Program-made: the position numbers and the translations under genes
DNA from: Roseivirga sp. BDSF3-8
GTDB lineage: Bacteria > Bacteroidota > Bacteroidia > Cytophagales > Cyclobacteriaceae
Length of the DNA stretch: 64,000 nt
Direction of reading: 5' to 3'
NCBI RefSeq assembly: GCF_041449215.1
Contig: NZ_JBGNFV010000001.1
Coordinates: 5,101,001-5,165,000 of the forward strand
The notes under the pieces: generated by a model
What the model was told of the DNA's origin: nothing
Databases searched by the model: none
The model's input: the letters and a program-made list of their open reading frames with translations, nothing else
Part shown: one piece after another, positions 1 to 6,630 of the stretch
How the letters are laid out: the number at the start of each line of letters is the position of its first letter
Position numbering within the stretch: position 1 is the stretch's first letter

Positions 1-40
1 ACATCTCTTCGCGCGAAGCTCTAACAATTTTGAAACTTGG

Positions 41-343
41 ATGGGTGAAGAAAAATCCAAAGTAATATTTGATGAAAACGCGAAGGCAATAGTTTTCCTA
101 AAAGACAATAACGAGGAATATTTTATAGAATTAGGGAGCCTTGGAAAAACAGGACGGATTCTAGATTTTATGTTCCAGATAAATACAAAAGCATGGGCTA
201 CAAGTAGACATTTAAAGGGGTTTATTGATTGCCTAGAAGAACTATCAAGTGAATATTTCGATAGTAATGCTCAAGGAGTTATTTGCCCACAAGGTAAAAC
301 AAGAAATATAGATTGGAAAAATAGAACCTACGGTGACACCTAA
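41..343 (+). CDS. Small hypothetical protein, possibly 5'-truncated
   Basis: A 100-residue soluble protein of unknown function. I see no signal peptide, membrane segment or recognised motif; it is mixed alpha/beta in composition with a short Gly-rich turn near residue 35 and a single Cys pair region near residues 59-82. The reading frame stays open upstream from the ATG at 41 to the window edge, so the true start could lie outside the window and the ATG be internal. It belongs to an AT-rich stretch (1-580 and 1914-2986) whose base composition differs clearly from the later genes, which suggests recent transfer. It lies 34 bp ahead of the interrupted abortive-infection-like gene, so the two could have been co-transcribed. 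That the frame is coding is likely; function is not assignable. Confidence 0.45.
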   Translation: MGEEKSKVIFDENAKAIVFLKDNNEEYFIELGSLGKTGRILDFMFQINTKAWATSRHLKGFIDCLEELSSEYFDSNAQGVICPQGKTRNIDWKNRTYGDT

Positions 344-594
344 CTCTCCTAATTAAGTACATTTAATTAAATAGCAAATGAAAAAGCGTTATGTATATTT
401 AATGGTAATGATAATCATAATTGCTCCATGGTTAATATTACTTTATTTTTTCCATGACAGAAATGTTTCAAGTGATATGACTGAATGGAATAATCTAGGT
501 GGTTTTATAGGTGGTGTAACTGCTTCTATCGCGACTCCTTTTACTCTATTATTGATATTTTACTCATTTTTGTCCTAACCCCTTAAAAATAGGA

Positions 595-1542
595 CTAAGA
601 TTCTACAAGTTGAGTTGTTAGTTTTAGCTTACCATCTGTTGTCTGTTCCAGTGGCAAGTTACGTAGTTTCTTGGCGCTGTTTGTTCTTTTAAGGAACTGA
701 CTGGGCGCTTGTTTTCCAAGGCTGCCATGTAGACGCTCGTGGTTGTAAAAGTTCATAAAGCGATTGAAGGTCTCCTTTGCTTCCTGCAGGTCCTCGAACT
801 CATATTTTGAGCATACGGCGCTTTCTATGATGGAATGAAAGGACTCAATATAGCAGTTCTCCTGCGGTGTAGCTACATGCGTGAACTCATGCTCGATGGC
901 CATTTCCTTTAGGTATTCCCGAAACAGCCCTGCCTCAAACTGACTACCGTTATCGGTTCGTAAGGTTGCTTTTTCAGGTAACTGGTAATGGTAAAGTATT
1001 TCTTTCATTAGTTCGATCACCTGGTGCTTGGTCACGCTCCAGGCCAACCTGTAGCCTAATACTCCCCGGGAGTATACATCCAATACGGTAATTAGCAGCG
1101 CATTACGATGCTGACCGTGAATATAGATATACTTGATATCGGTCTGCAGGCATTGAAAAGCTGCTTCCGGGCTAGGAAGAAGATCCTGAGCAATGCGTTT
1201 GCCACGTTTGTTGCGCCTAATGCGCTGACTGAGCAAGCGAGCCTGCTTCATGAGCCGATAAACTTTTTTCTCGTTGATAACGAGCCTTTCGGTGTTTTTC
1301 AACCAGGCCGCTACCTTCTCATAACCATAATCAATAAACTCCTGGCTTAAGAGCCATTCGATCCGCTCCAGCACATAGGCATTGCTGTAAAGAATACCAT
1401 CATGGCTCAGGGTATGTTGGCTTACTTTACGCCCTCTCTTGCCTGTCTTGGATTGATAGTAATAAGAGCTTCTACTCAGGCCACATAAAGGCAGCACTTT
1501 ATATGTAGCATAACCCAGGTTAATATACTTTTGAGCAATCAT
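595..1542 (-). CDS. IS3 OrfB, DDE integrase-like transposase
   Basis: A 315-residue catalytic subunit of IS3 transposase. It has an N-terminal HTH_21-like region (about residues 55-110) and an rve integrase core. The DDE triad is visible: D in LQTDIKYIYI, D in LRTDNGSQFE, and E in NCYIESFHS, 35 residues after the second D, which is the IS3 spacing. The C-terminal FYNHERLHGSLGKQAPSQFL motif is also typical. It would be made mostly as an OrfAB fusion by -1 frameshifting: the orfB frame is open upstream of its ATG back to the A8G slippery run in orfA. Independent start at the overlapping ATGA is also possible. Confidence 0.93.
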   Translation of the reverse strand: MIAQKYINLGYATYKVLPLCGLSRSSYYYQSKTGKRGRKVSQHTLSHDGILYSNAYVLERIEWLLSQEFIDYGYEKVAAWLKNTERLVINEKKVYRLMKQARLLSQRIRRNKRGKRIAQDLLPSPEAAFQCLQTDIKYIYIHGQHRNALLITVLDVYSRGVLGYRLAWSVTKHQVIELMKEILYHYQLPEKATLRTDNGSQFEAGLFREYLKEMAIEHEFTHVATPQENCYIESFHSIIESAVCSKYEFEDLQEAKETFNRFMNFYNHERLHGSLGKQAPSQFLKRTNSAKKLRNLPLEQTTDGKLKLTTQLVES

Positions 1543-1847
1543 GAGCCTGTACGCTTTTTGGCAGTGCTTTTTTTTAAAAGCTCTTCTTTAATGCGCAGGG
1601 CCAGCTCTTTTTCAGCCAGCATCTCTTTTAACTGCTGGTTTTCCTTTTGCAAGCGCTTAAGCTCAGGGTCTACTTTATAATGCTTGCTGGCTAGGGCATC
1701 TATGCCACCAGTATCATACTTTTCCTTCCATTGATAGAAAGTATTGCTATAGATACCGTGCTTGCGGATGGTGGCTGTAATGCCTTCCTTTTCTGCTTCT
1801 AAAAGAATCTGAAGCTTCTGTTCAGCGGTCCAGTGTCTTCGTTTCAT
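1539..1847 (-). CDS. IS3 OrfA, helix-turn-helix DNA-binding subunit
   Basis: A 102-residue protein that starts MKRRHWTAEQKLQILLEAE, the usual start of IS3-type OrfA (transposase_8 family). An N-terminal helix-turn-helix (about residues 8-50, including the segment GIYSNTFYQWKEKY) binds the terminal inverted repeats, and a leucine-zipper-like helix (residues 62-92, KRLQKENQQLKEMLAEKE) mediates multimerisation. A run of eight A residues followed by G near its 3' end (1567-1575 on the plus strand) lies in frame for -1 slippage into orfB. The orfA stop overlaps the orfB ATG as ATGA. Length is typical for the family and no disruption is visible. Confidence 0.92.
   Translation of the reverse strand: MKRRHWTAEQKLQILLEAEKEGITATIRKHGIYSNTFYQWKEKYDTGGIDALASKHYKVDPELKRLQKENQQLKEMLAEKELALRIKEELLKKSTAKKRTGS
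1567..1575 (-). promoter_or_regulatory. Candidate -1 ribosomal frameshift site (A8G) of the IS3 element
   Basis: On the minus strand orfA reads TTA AAA AAA AGC, giving eight A residues followed by G. Slipping back one base at A-AAA-AAG enters the orfB frame, which has no stop between here and the orfB ATG, so an OrfAB fusion would result. A-runs of this kind are the established frameshift sites of IS3-family elements. No efficiency can be judged from sequence. Confidence 0.65.
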
Positions 1848-2401
1848 TTGAGATACAAGTTAGTAAAGTTAACTTGTAGAATTCATTGTCCAGTTATTTA
1901 GGGGGCTAAGAAGTTTTTACTTCAGCAAAGTTTAGAAAAGCAAACTATTCGTGATTCTAGAATAAAGGAGTTCGAATCATATTTCTTTGAACTTTATCGT
2001 CTTTTTAATCAATATCGTTTTGAACAGATGACATTTTGGAGACAAGAAGGTAATTCAGAAAAACAATGGATAAGAGGAGGCAAGTTTTTTATCGAAAAAA
2101 GAAGACTCATTCAAAGCCTTATCAATGAAGGAAAAAGCTTCAAAAATGCATTTAATGAAATTATTGAGCTAAATAATTTAAACTGGGAATATTATTTTAG
2201 ATCCCTTGATTCCCTAATTATGTGGATTGAAGAAAGCGACATTTCTAATAAAACCCGATATATTTCTCTTTTAAAAAATTCTCTTACTAATGACGAAAAA
2301 TACTTTATTATACATCTGAATGAACTTGATAAAAATTGGGGAAATGAATATCTTAATAAAAATATCACATTCCTAACAGGGGATATTAAATTTAACTATA
2401 C

Positions 2402-2986
2402 ATGATTCCAGAAAAACTCAAACAATTATTTGAAGTAATTGGTGCAGTTTCAAATATCACTTCAATTTATATTAACATAAAAAGTATTAAATCACCTTTC
2501 CCAGTTAGTTCAGTTGAACAAGCTTTATCTCAATCACAAACCATAGAAAAAATATTACATGTATCCTTCATAAGGAAGCAAGTTGCTTGGCAAAAGCCTG
2601 ATTTAGAGATTACGGATTGGTGTAAGAACAGCTTAATAGATCTTAGAAATAATTGTGACATGGAAAGTGATAATTTACTTAATAAAAGCGTATCAACTAA
2701 TGATCATTTTCATTTTTTAGGTTCTTTATTGAGAAGTTATGGAAGTTATGCAGATGAGGCCTATAAAGACCTTGTTAATTCTGATAGGTCTAATAAATCA
2801 CTTGAACAAGTATTAAAAAAATTCAGAAAAAACTCCTATCCAATAATCATAACTCTAATATTTTCTTTAAAAGATGGAAATACAAATAAAAGCGAAAGCC
2901 TCAAAAAATTAGAGGTTGGTCTTAAAAACTCTAATCTAAAAATGCAACAGGTTATTCCAAAATGGAATGTCAGTTCCACTAATTAG
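2402..2986 (+). CDS. Unknown protein coupled to the abortive-infection-like gene
   Basis: A 194-residue, mostly helical protein without recognisable domains. It begins MIPEKLKQLFEVIGAVSNI and contains a WQKPDLEITDWCKNS segment, a His/Phe-rich HFHFLG patch near residues 102-107 and a possible hydrophobic stretch PIIITLIFS near residue 148, too short to call as a membrane helix. The ATG overlaps the previous stop as ATGA, implying translational coupling to the IS-interrupted gene, so it is probably the second component of the same defence-like unit. The IS insertion would be polar unless a promoter inside or beside the IS drives it. Low GC content matches its partner. Function is not assignable from sequence. 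Confidence 0.6.
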   Translation: MIPEKLKQLFEVIGAVSNITSIYINIKSIKSPFPVSSVEQALSQSQTIEKILHVSFIRKQVAWQKPDLEITDWCKNSLIDLRNNCDMESDNLLNKSVSTNDHFHFLGSLLRSYGSYADEAYKDLVNSDRSNKSLEQVLKKFRKNSYPIIITLIFSLKDGNTNKSESLKKLEVGLKNSNLKMQQVIPKWNVSSTN

Positions 2987-3233
2987 AAACACCTCTAGCA
3001 AAGTCAGAAGGTGTTAGTGTCAGGTGTTCATTGCTTATTGTTCGTTGAAATTTCAAGTGAATAGCAGAACAGCTCCAATAGAGCATCAAGGTAGCCCCGA
3101 CAGAGCCTCGGCCTGTGCTGCGGTATACATCCGGAGGTCGGTTTGTGGCGTGCTGCGGGCGGGACATACGCTGGTAAGCGCACGGTACGGTGGTGTATTA
3201 TAGGCATTGTTCTACGCCGTTCCCGTATGCGGT

Positions 3234-3263
3234 ACCACCGAATGTCGGACCACCGAATGTCGG
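3234..3263. repeat. 15-bp unit in two perfect tandem copies
   Basis: ACCACCGAATGTCGG occurs twice head to tail (3234-3248 and 3249-3263), followed by a partial third start (GCC). It lies in non-coding DNA. No function is evident. Confidence 0.85.
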
Positions 3264-3353
3264 GCCACTTTCGCATAGTCTTTCGTATTCCAAATTTACC
3301 TTCCCAGGCCGGAAGGGGGACTTACTTTGGTGTTTAGAGGCAGCGCAAAAGCA

Positions 3354-3449
3354 AACTTAATGCTCCGTCCCCGGGCATGATCCACCGGGGTTGAAAATCC
3401 GACTACTGGCGGACCCGTTGGCTATTTGCACCCTGCTGCCTTAAAGAGG
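3354..3449 (+). repeat. Diverged dispersed repeat, copy 1
   Basis: Begins AACTTAATGCTCCGTCCCC (19 bp, identical at 5687-5705), continues with a C-rich/G-rich inverted segment around CCACCGGGG, and ends with GGACCCGTTGGCTATTTGCA and CTGCTGCCTTAAAGAGG, which matches 5733-5771 with a few substitutions. The shared ends and variable centre suggest a mobile or structured intergenic unit. Confidence 0.65.
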
Positions 3450-3502
3450 CCCCGGCAGAATGGCAGGGAGGTCTTGAATTCACATTTGCTCAGAAATTAA
3501 TA

Positions 3503-3510
3503 ACCGTGTC
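3503..3510. repeat. 8-bp target-site duplication of the IS4-type element
   Basis: ACCGTGTC at 3503-3510 recurs at 4882-4889, directly outside the inverted repeats of the element at 3511-4881. This fixes both element edges. Confidence 0.85.
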
Positions 3511-4881
3511 CACACCCGTCCTAAACGATTTGAAATGAGGTATAAATCATTCTTTTTGGTTCCTATTCGCTGATTTTTTGCTGATTTCAAAATCAAGCCC
3601 CCCTAATATTATTAGACGTAAATAAGCTTAATTGTATTTCTGCAGGTGTGTCTTCCCTAAAGCTTGGCCTGTCCAGCCATTTATATAGGTCTAATTTAAG
3701 GAACAAGCTTACTCTAAGGAAGGTGACCAAATTGGACAGATGCCAGTTGAATGCTGCTTTCTGTTTCAGATATTTGAGTAGTAATATCACGATCATAGCC
3801 GTCCATACCTGAATGAGCACAGCGTTGGGGCTGGTGCCTATAAATGACTTTATCTTCAGGTTTTGCTTCACCTGCTTAAAGAACACCTCGATCTCCCATC
3901 GGCTTTTATACAAATCAGCAACTGTTTTTGCTTGCCAGTCGAAGTTATTGGTCAGGAAGGTGAGCTCCTTTTGCTGTATGCTGTCCCAAACACGTACCAG
4001 CCTGAGTTTACCCGGATACGCTTCTGCCGACCGGGGACTTTTAAGGCAAATATCCCGGTCACTGATGATGTCTGTAGCCTTGTAACCATTGATGGCATAA
4101 TCAGCTATCAGTTGTGCTTTCAGGTTACTTTTGGCTCTGATCACAAAATACACCCTGGTGCTGTCCAAATCGTTTAACCACTTGAAGTCCAGGTAAGCCC
4201 GGTCTGCTACCAATACACTACCACTGGGTATATTTACTGTCCTTGCAGCCTGAATATCATGCTGTTTGCCTTCTGTCATGTCGATAAAGGCAGGAAGACA
4301 GCCGTCATAGTCCAGTAAGGTGTGTAGCTTGACAGCCCCTTTTCTACTGCGGAAATGGGCCCAGTCAAAGGCCTGCAGCGATAAGGGAACTGTAGTGCTG
4401 TCCAAAATAAACACCTTACGCTTCAGGCGTTTCATACCAGTCCGTTCGAAGGGCTGTCTGGACTGAAGGTGTGTCTGCAACTCATAGTAAAAGTCTCGGA
4501 AGACCTCCCAGGACCGATGCTTGTTCATGTAAGCAATAGAGGACTTACTGGGGACTCGATCAATACCCAAATGAACGATGTTTTTTGACATAGCTTTCAT
4601 GCCCTGCACCACATCTCTAATTGAGTCTGCTTTTGCCAGATGGCAAAACAGCATCGATATAAGGTGGTGACGAGTGCTCAAACCTTTGCTGTGCTTGTCC
4701 GAATGATGATGTTGGATTATTCTTCTAAAGTTAGCCGTGGGAAGAAGGCTGATTATCTGACTGAAAAGTGTTACTTTTGACATGACTGGATATATTATTG
4801 ATTCACTACCTATAATATAAGGCAACTGCGGTTGCCTTCCAGTCTTTTTTCCCTCTCTAGTATTTATTTAGGACAGGTGTG
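3511..4881 (-). mobile_element. IS4-family insertion sequence (1,371 bp)
   Basis: The left end reads CACACCCGTCCTAAACGA (3511-3528). The right end, read inward on the other strand from 4881, is CACACCTGTCCTAAATAA. These imperfect terminal inverted repeats bound one transposase gene, and an 8-bp direct repeat ACCGTGTC flanks the whole. The element appears complete and the gene intact, which points to a fairly recent insertion. Confidence 0.9.
3593..4783 (-). CDS. IS4-family DDE transposase
   Basis: Cuts and joins the ends of the surrounding IS. I place the start at the ATG giving MSKVTLFSQIISLLP, the usual N-terminus of this Bacteroidota IS4 group (DUF4372 followed by the transposase DDE domain); an in-frame start 14 codons upstream (4825) is less likely. 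The N-terminal domain includes DKHSKGLSTRHHLISMLFC. Catalytic residues are visible: D in FILDSTTVPL, D in LVADRAYLDF, and the YREK signature in YKSRWEIEVFFKQVKQNLK (Y-2-R-3-E-6-K). The frame has no stops or gaps, so the protein is probably functional. Confidence 0.92.
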   Translation of the reverse strand: MSKVTLFSQIISLLPTANFRRIIQHHHSDKHSKGLSTRHHLISMLFCHLAKADSIRDVVQGMKAMSKNIVHLGIDRVPSKSSIAYMNKHRSWEVFRDFYYELQTHLQSRQPFERTGMKRLKRKVFILDSTTVPLSLQAFDWAHFRSRKGAVKLHTLLDYDGCLPAFIDMTEGKQHDIQAARTVNIPSGSVLVADRAYLDFKWLNDLDSTRVYFVIRAKSNLKAQLIADYAINGYKATDIISDRDICLKSPRSAEAYPGKLRLVRVWDSIQQKELTFLTNNFDWQAKTVADLYKSRWEIEVFFKQVKQNLKIKSFIGTSPNAVLIQVWTAMIVILLLKYLKQKAAFNWHLSNLVTFLRVSLFLKLDLYKWLDRPSFREDTPAEIQLSLFTSNNIRGA

Positions 4882-4906
4882 ACCGTGTCATTAAAACCAT
4901 TAGAAC

Positions 4907-4945
4907 ATTAAAAAAACCTGGAAGCTACATGCCTTCAGGTCTTTT
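4907..4945 (-). terminator. Rho-independent terminator of the secreted-protein gene
   Basis: On the minus strand an imperfect stem ACCTGAAG / CTTCCAGGT with an 8-nt loop is followed by seven T residues. On the plus strand the arms are 4916-4924 and 4933-4940. It lies about 60 bp downstream of the stop of the gene at 5003-5455, as expected. Confidence 0.65.
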
Positions 4946-5002
4946 ATAAAAATTTGTACTTATAGCTGTATAGTATTGCTCACATCAAGCATATACCATA
5001 TA

Positions 5003-5455
5003 CTACCTGCCGAAGCCACCTCCACCACTGGAATAGCAATTATTTGCATTTTGTGTTTGTTCTCTCCAGGTACAAATCGATTGTGATTGACCATTAACGT
5101 TAGCTATTTTTAAAGTGACCTGGCCATAATTTTCATTTGCATATTGAAACACAACGGCATTATCAGAGTGGTACTCATTGGCAGAAATAGTGACAACGGC
5201 AAAATCTACAATAGATTGATCATGTATAACCCAGACTTCAATAACACGATCAAAGGAAGTCGTATGCCCCCCGGAAGACACATAAACTGAATATTTGTAT
5301 TGATTAGTTGAGCCAGTGCATTGACTTTCAGCCAATAATACAGGGGTCAAATAACAGGTGTTTTGTTCAACGCTTGCATTGGCTGAACTCCCGGTAAATG
5401 AGAAAGAAATGAATGCAAAAAATAGAATAAATAAAGTTTGGTTGAATTTAATCAT
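5003..5455 (-). CDS. Small secreted protein with cysteine pairs and glycine-rich tail
   Basis: The start at 5455 gives MIKFNQTLFILFFAFISFSF, a Sec signal peptide, with cleavage likely near SSANAS-VEQ; a start five codons upstream (5470) is possible. The mature part is about 120 residues, beta-rich in appearance, with four Cys in two groups (TCYLTPVLLAESQC and ICTWREQTQNANNC), suggesting disulfides, and a C-terminus SSGGGGFGR. No membrane anchor or sorting domain is seen, so it is periplasmic or released. I do not recognise a family. It has a candidate promoter upstream and a terminator downstream, so it is probably a single-gene transcript. It lies between the IS4 element and repeat-rich DNA. 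Confidence 0.7.
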   Translation of the reverse strand: MIKFNQTLFILFFAFISFSFTGSSANASVEQNTCYLTPVLLAESQCTGSTNQYKYSVYVSSGGHTTSFDRVIEVWVIHDQSIVDFAVVTISANEYHSDNAVVFQYANENYGQVTLKIANVNGQSQSICTWREQTQNANNCYSSGGGGFGR

Positions 5456-5509
5456 AATGTATTTTTCCATACAAAATAGAATAATAATTGAAAATTTAAA
5501 CTATTATTC

Positions 5510-5517
5510 CAAAGTTA
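5510..5517 (-). promoter_or_regulatory. Candidate Bacteroidota -7 box for the secreted-protein gene
   Basis: The minus strand reads TAACTTTG, a perfect match to the Bacteroidota -7 consensus TANNTTTG, about 55 nt upstream of the ATG at 5455. A TTG lies upstream, but with a shorter spacer than usual, so the -33 element is weak. Confidence 0.45.
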
Positions 5518-5658
5518 CACTCTATTATATTCAATAGACGCATGAAAGCGTAACCAACCTCGCAAATAGTAAAGGCCCCGTTAGCGGAGATGTAAAAGTA
5601 CCTGCTACAGAGTATCCAATTGCATGGCATCTTCTTAAAGAGCGGCCATGTATTAAGC

Positions 5659-5696
5659 CCGGGGATAAGTGCTTTAAACAACCGCCAACTTAATGC
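5659..5696 (+). repeat. 38-bp direct repeat, copies at 5659-5696 and 5896-5933
   Basis: Both copies run from CCGGGGATAAGTGCT to CCGCCAACTTAATGC with a single substitution (T at 5674, A in the second copy). Spacing is 237 bp. The first copy runs straight into the longer unit shared with 3354-3449. Confidence 0.9.
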
Positions 5697-5771
5697 TCCG
5701 TCCCCAGACGAAACCGGGGCCGCCCAGACCCGGGATCCGTTTGCTACTTGCACTCTGCTGGCTTAAAGAGT
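5687..5771 (+). repeat. Diverged dispersed repeat, copy 2
   Basis: Starts with the same 19 bp AACTTAATGCTCCGTCCCC as 3354-3372 and ends with GGATCCGTTTGCTACTTGCA and CTGCTGGCTTAAAGAGT, matching 3411-3449 with scattered changes. The centre, with CCGGGG blocks, differs. Confidence 0.65.
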
Positions 5772-6104
5772 CCCCACCCGTTTAGCAGACAGTCTGCTAA
5801 AAGCAGTGGCGGGTGGATAGCTTATCTGCTATTCGATGGGGACCATTGCATGGCGCCCTCCTGCAGAGTGCCCACGGTATTCTCCTTCGTCGAAACCGGG
5901 GATAAGTGCTATAAACAACCGCCAACTTAATGCGCCATTTCGGGGACGCCTGGTCCGGCCTTTGAGTGTGGTCGCTCAGGGCTGTTCGCTCGAAACGGTT
6001 ACTCAACGATATTGACAAACCCCACCCCGTAACCATCTTAATTTCCCCTGGCACGAACAGAATACTTTTAGTATATTCGTATCAGGCTAGAAGCTATTCA
6101 AAAA

Positions 6105-6134
6105 TTGAACATTTTTAAGAGCCTCATTTCTTTG
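6105..6134 (+). promoter_or_regulatory. Candidate promoter (TTG-N19-TTTCTTTG) inside the gene-free stretch
   Basis: TTG at 6105-6107, a 19-bp spacer, then TTTCTTTG at 6127-6134 followed by CAGC. This resembles the Bacteroidota -33/-7 pair TTTG and TANNTTTG with usual spacing. The same TTTCTTTGCAGC box recurs at 6618. No ORF follows, so it may drive a small RNA ending at the hairpin at 6434-6480. Confidence 0.4.
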
Positions 6135-6181
6135 CAGCTTCTACTCCCCCTTCCTTTTCAGGAAAATCAACCTCCTTCTTC

Positions 6182-6225
6182 TCCGTCGCTGGTCCGTTGC
6201 TTCTCCGTTGCAACTCCGTTAATTC
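6182..6225 (+). repeat. 11-bp motif, four tandem copies (TCCGTYGCNNN)
   Basis: TCCGTCGCTGG, TCCGTTGCTTC, TCCGTTGCAAC and TCCGTTAATTC follow each other with an exact 11-bp period. The core TCCGT is invariant while the last three bases vary. The period is close to one DNA helical turn, as with clustered protein-binding sites, but it could also be a repeated element in an RNA. Confidence 0.75.
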
Positions 6226-6433
6226 TATAGCTATCCTTCGGTATAGGTTCGTCTAAGGCAGGCCTTGGCCGTTATTGTACATATCCAATAGAGCGCTAGC
6301 CACATGAGTATCTGAATAAAACTGACTTTTCCCGCCTTAAGCGTTCATCTTTCAGGTGCCCAATCCCTCATCACCTAAACAGCATGGATAAGCTTTTGAA
6401 AATGGAAGGACAATGGTACCTCGTGGGGAAACC

Positions 6434-6480
6434 AAACGGTACAAGGACATACTCCTGTCTTTCGTACCGTTTTTTATTTT
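6434..6480 (+). terminator. Terminator-like hairpin with T-tract
   Basis: A perfect 9-bp stem AAACGGTAC (6434-6442) / GTACCGTTT (6464-6472) encloses a loop whose ends can pair further (AGGACA/TGTCTTT), and T-rich DNA follows to 6480. On the plus strand it fits an intrinsic terminator. It lies 150 bp upstream of the gene at 6631, so it ends an upstream transcript or acts as a leader attenuator. Confidence 0.6.
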
Positions 6481-6593
6481 TCGTGATTCCCTGCCGAACA
6501 AGAAGATGACAGGGGTAGTTGCGCAATGGATAGCCGGGTATCCATTTACGCAGGATACGCCATAACCGCTAATTGGCACTTTTTACTCATGGG

Positions 6594-6625
6594 TTGCTAC
6601 ATCTCTTTTAAATTCACTTTCTTTG
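6594..6625 (+). promoter_or_regulatory. Candidate promoter of the 6631-10289 operon
   Basis: TTG at 6594-6596, a 21-bp spacer, then TTTCTTTG at 6618-6625 followed by CAGC. It is the same architecture as the site at 6105-6134. The chosen ATG at 6631 follows almost immediately, so if this is the true promoter the mRNA would be nearly leaderless; that weakens the call. Confidence 0.3.
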
Positions 6626-6630
6626 CAGCA

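Larger units (their letters stand above)
571..1913 (-). mobile_element. IS3-family insertion sequence (about 1.34 kb)
   Basis: Complete IS3-type element carrying orfA and orfB on the minus strand. Imperfect terminal inverted repeats are visible: the left end begins TGTCCTAACCCCTTAAAAAT (571) and the right end, read inward on the other strand from 1913, begins CTTCTTAGCCCCCTAAATAA; both share the block TAACCCC/TAGCCCC and a GGAC about 20 bp in. The flanks are short T-runs (567-570 or 571, and 1914-1917 or 1918), consistent with a 4-5 bp target duplication, though homopolymers make the exact edges uncertain by one base. It interrupts the gene at 378-2405. Both ORFs look intact, so the element may still be active. 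Confidence 0.85.
378..2405 (+). pseudogene. Putative phage abortive-infection (PutAbiC-like) gene split by an IS3 insertion
   Basis: The 5' part (378-569) encodes a basic N-terminus, one membrane helix (about residues 5-27), the segment NNLGGFIGGVTASIATPF and the start of a second helix. The 3' part resumes at 1914 in the same phase. Deleting 567-1913 (or 571-1917; the T-runs make this ambiguous) joins IFYSF to LLQQSLEKQ and leaves one uninterrupted 227-residue protein ending at 2405. The layout of two N-terminal helices around a Gly-rich loop, then a LLQQ..LEKQ linker and a helical FE.YFFELYRLF segment, resembles the putative phage abortive infection family (PutAbiC); that match is from memory. 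The stop overlaps the next ATG by 4 nt, so a two-gene unit is likely. As it stands the N-terminal part would end shortly after the junction at a TAA inside the IS (576-578). Expression of the remainder from 2028 is possible but would lack the membrane anchor. Confidence 0.6.
2987..3510. other. Non-coding stretch with repeats, left of the IS4 element
   Basis: About 520 bp with no convincing gene on either strand; short open frames here overlap each other and show no recognisable protein. GC content rises sharply compared with 1914-2986. It holds a 15-bp tandem duplication (3234-3263) and one diverged copy of a roughly 95-bp unit (3354-3449) that recurs at 5687-5771. The last 8 bp (3503-3510) are one copy of the IS4 target duplication. 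Confidence 0.6.
5471..6630. other. 1.2-kb gene-free stretch rich in repeats and signals
   Basis: No convincing protein gene on either strand. It contains two copies of a 38-bp repeat, the second copy of the dispersed unit seen at 3354-3449, a four-fold 11-bp tandem motif, two promoter-like sites with the same TTTCTTTGC box, and a terminator-like hairpin. The segment 6141-6480 is a candidate small-RNA transcript. Confidence 0.6.

Noticed and set aside
2987-3510. Overlapping short ORFs in the gap left of the IS4 element
   Set aside because: They overlap one another on both strands, are Arg/Trp/Cys-rich from base composition, and include the tandem 15-bp repeat.
6384-6509. Short plus-strand ORF of 41 codons (MDKLLKMEGQWYLVGKPNGT...)
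   Set aside because: It runs straight through the terminator-like stem-loop and T-tract and ends in a low-complexity, Phe/Arg-rich tail, so it is more likely chance coding in a non-coding transcript.
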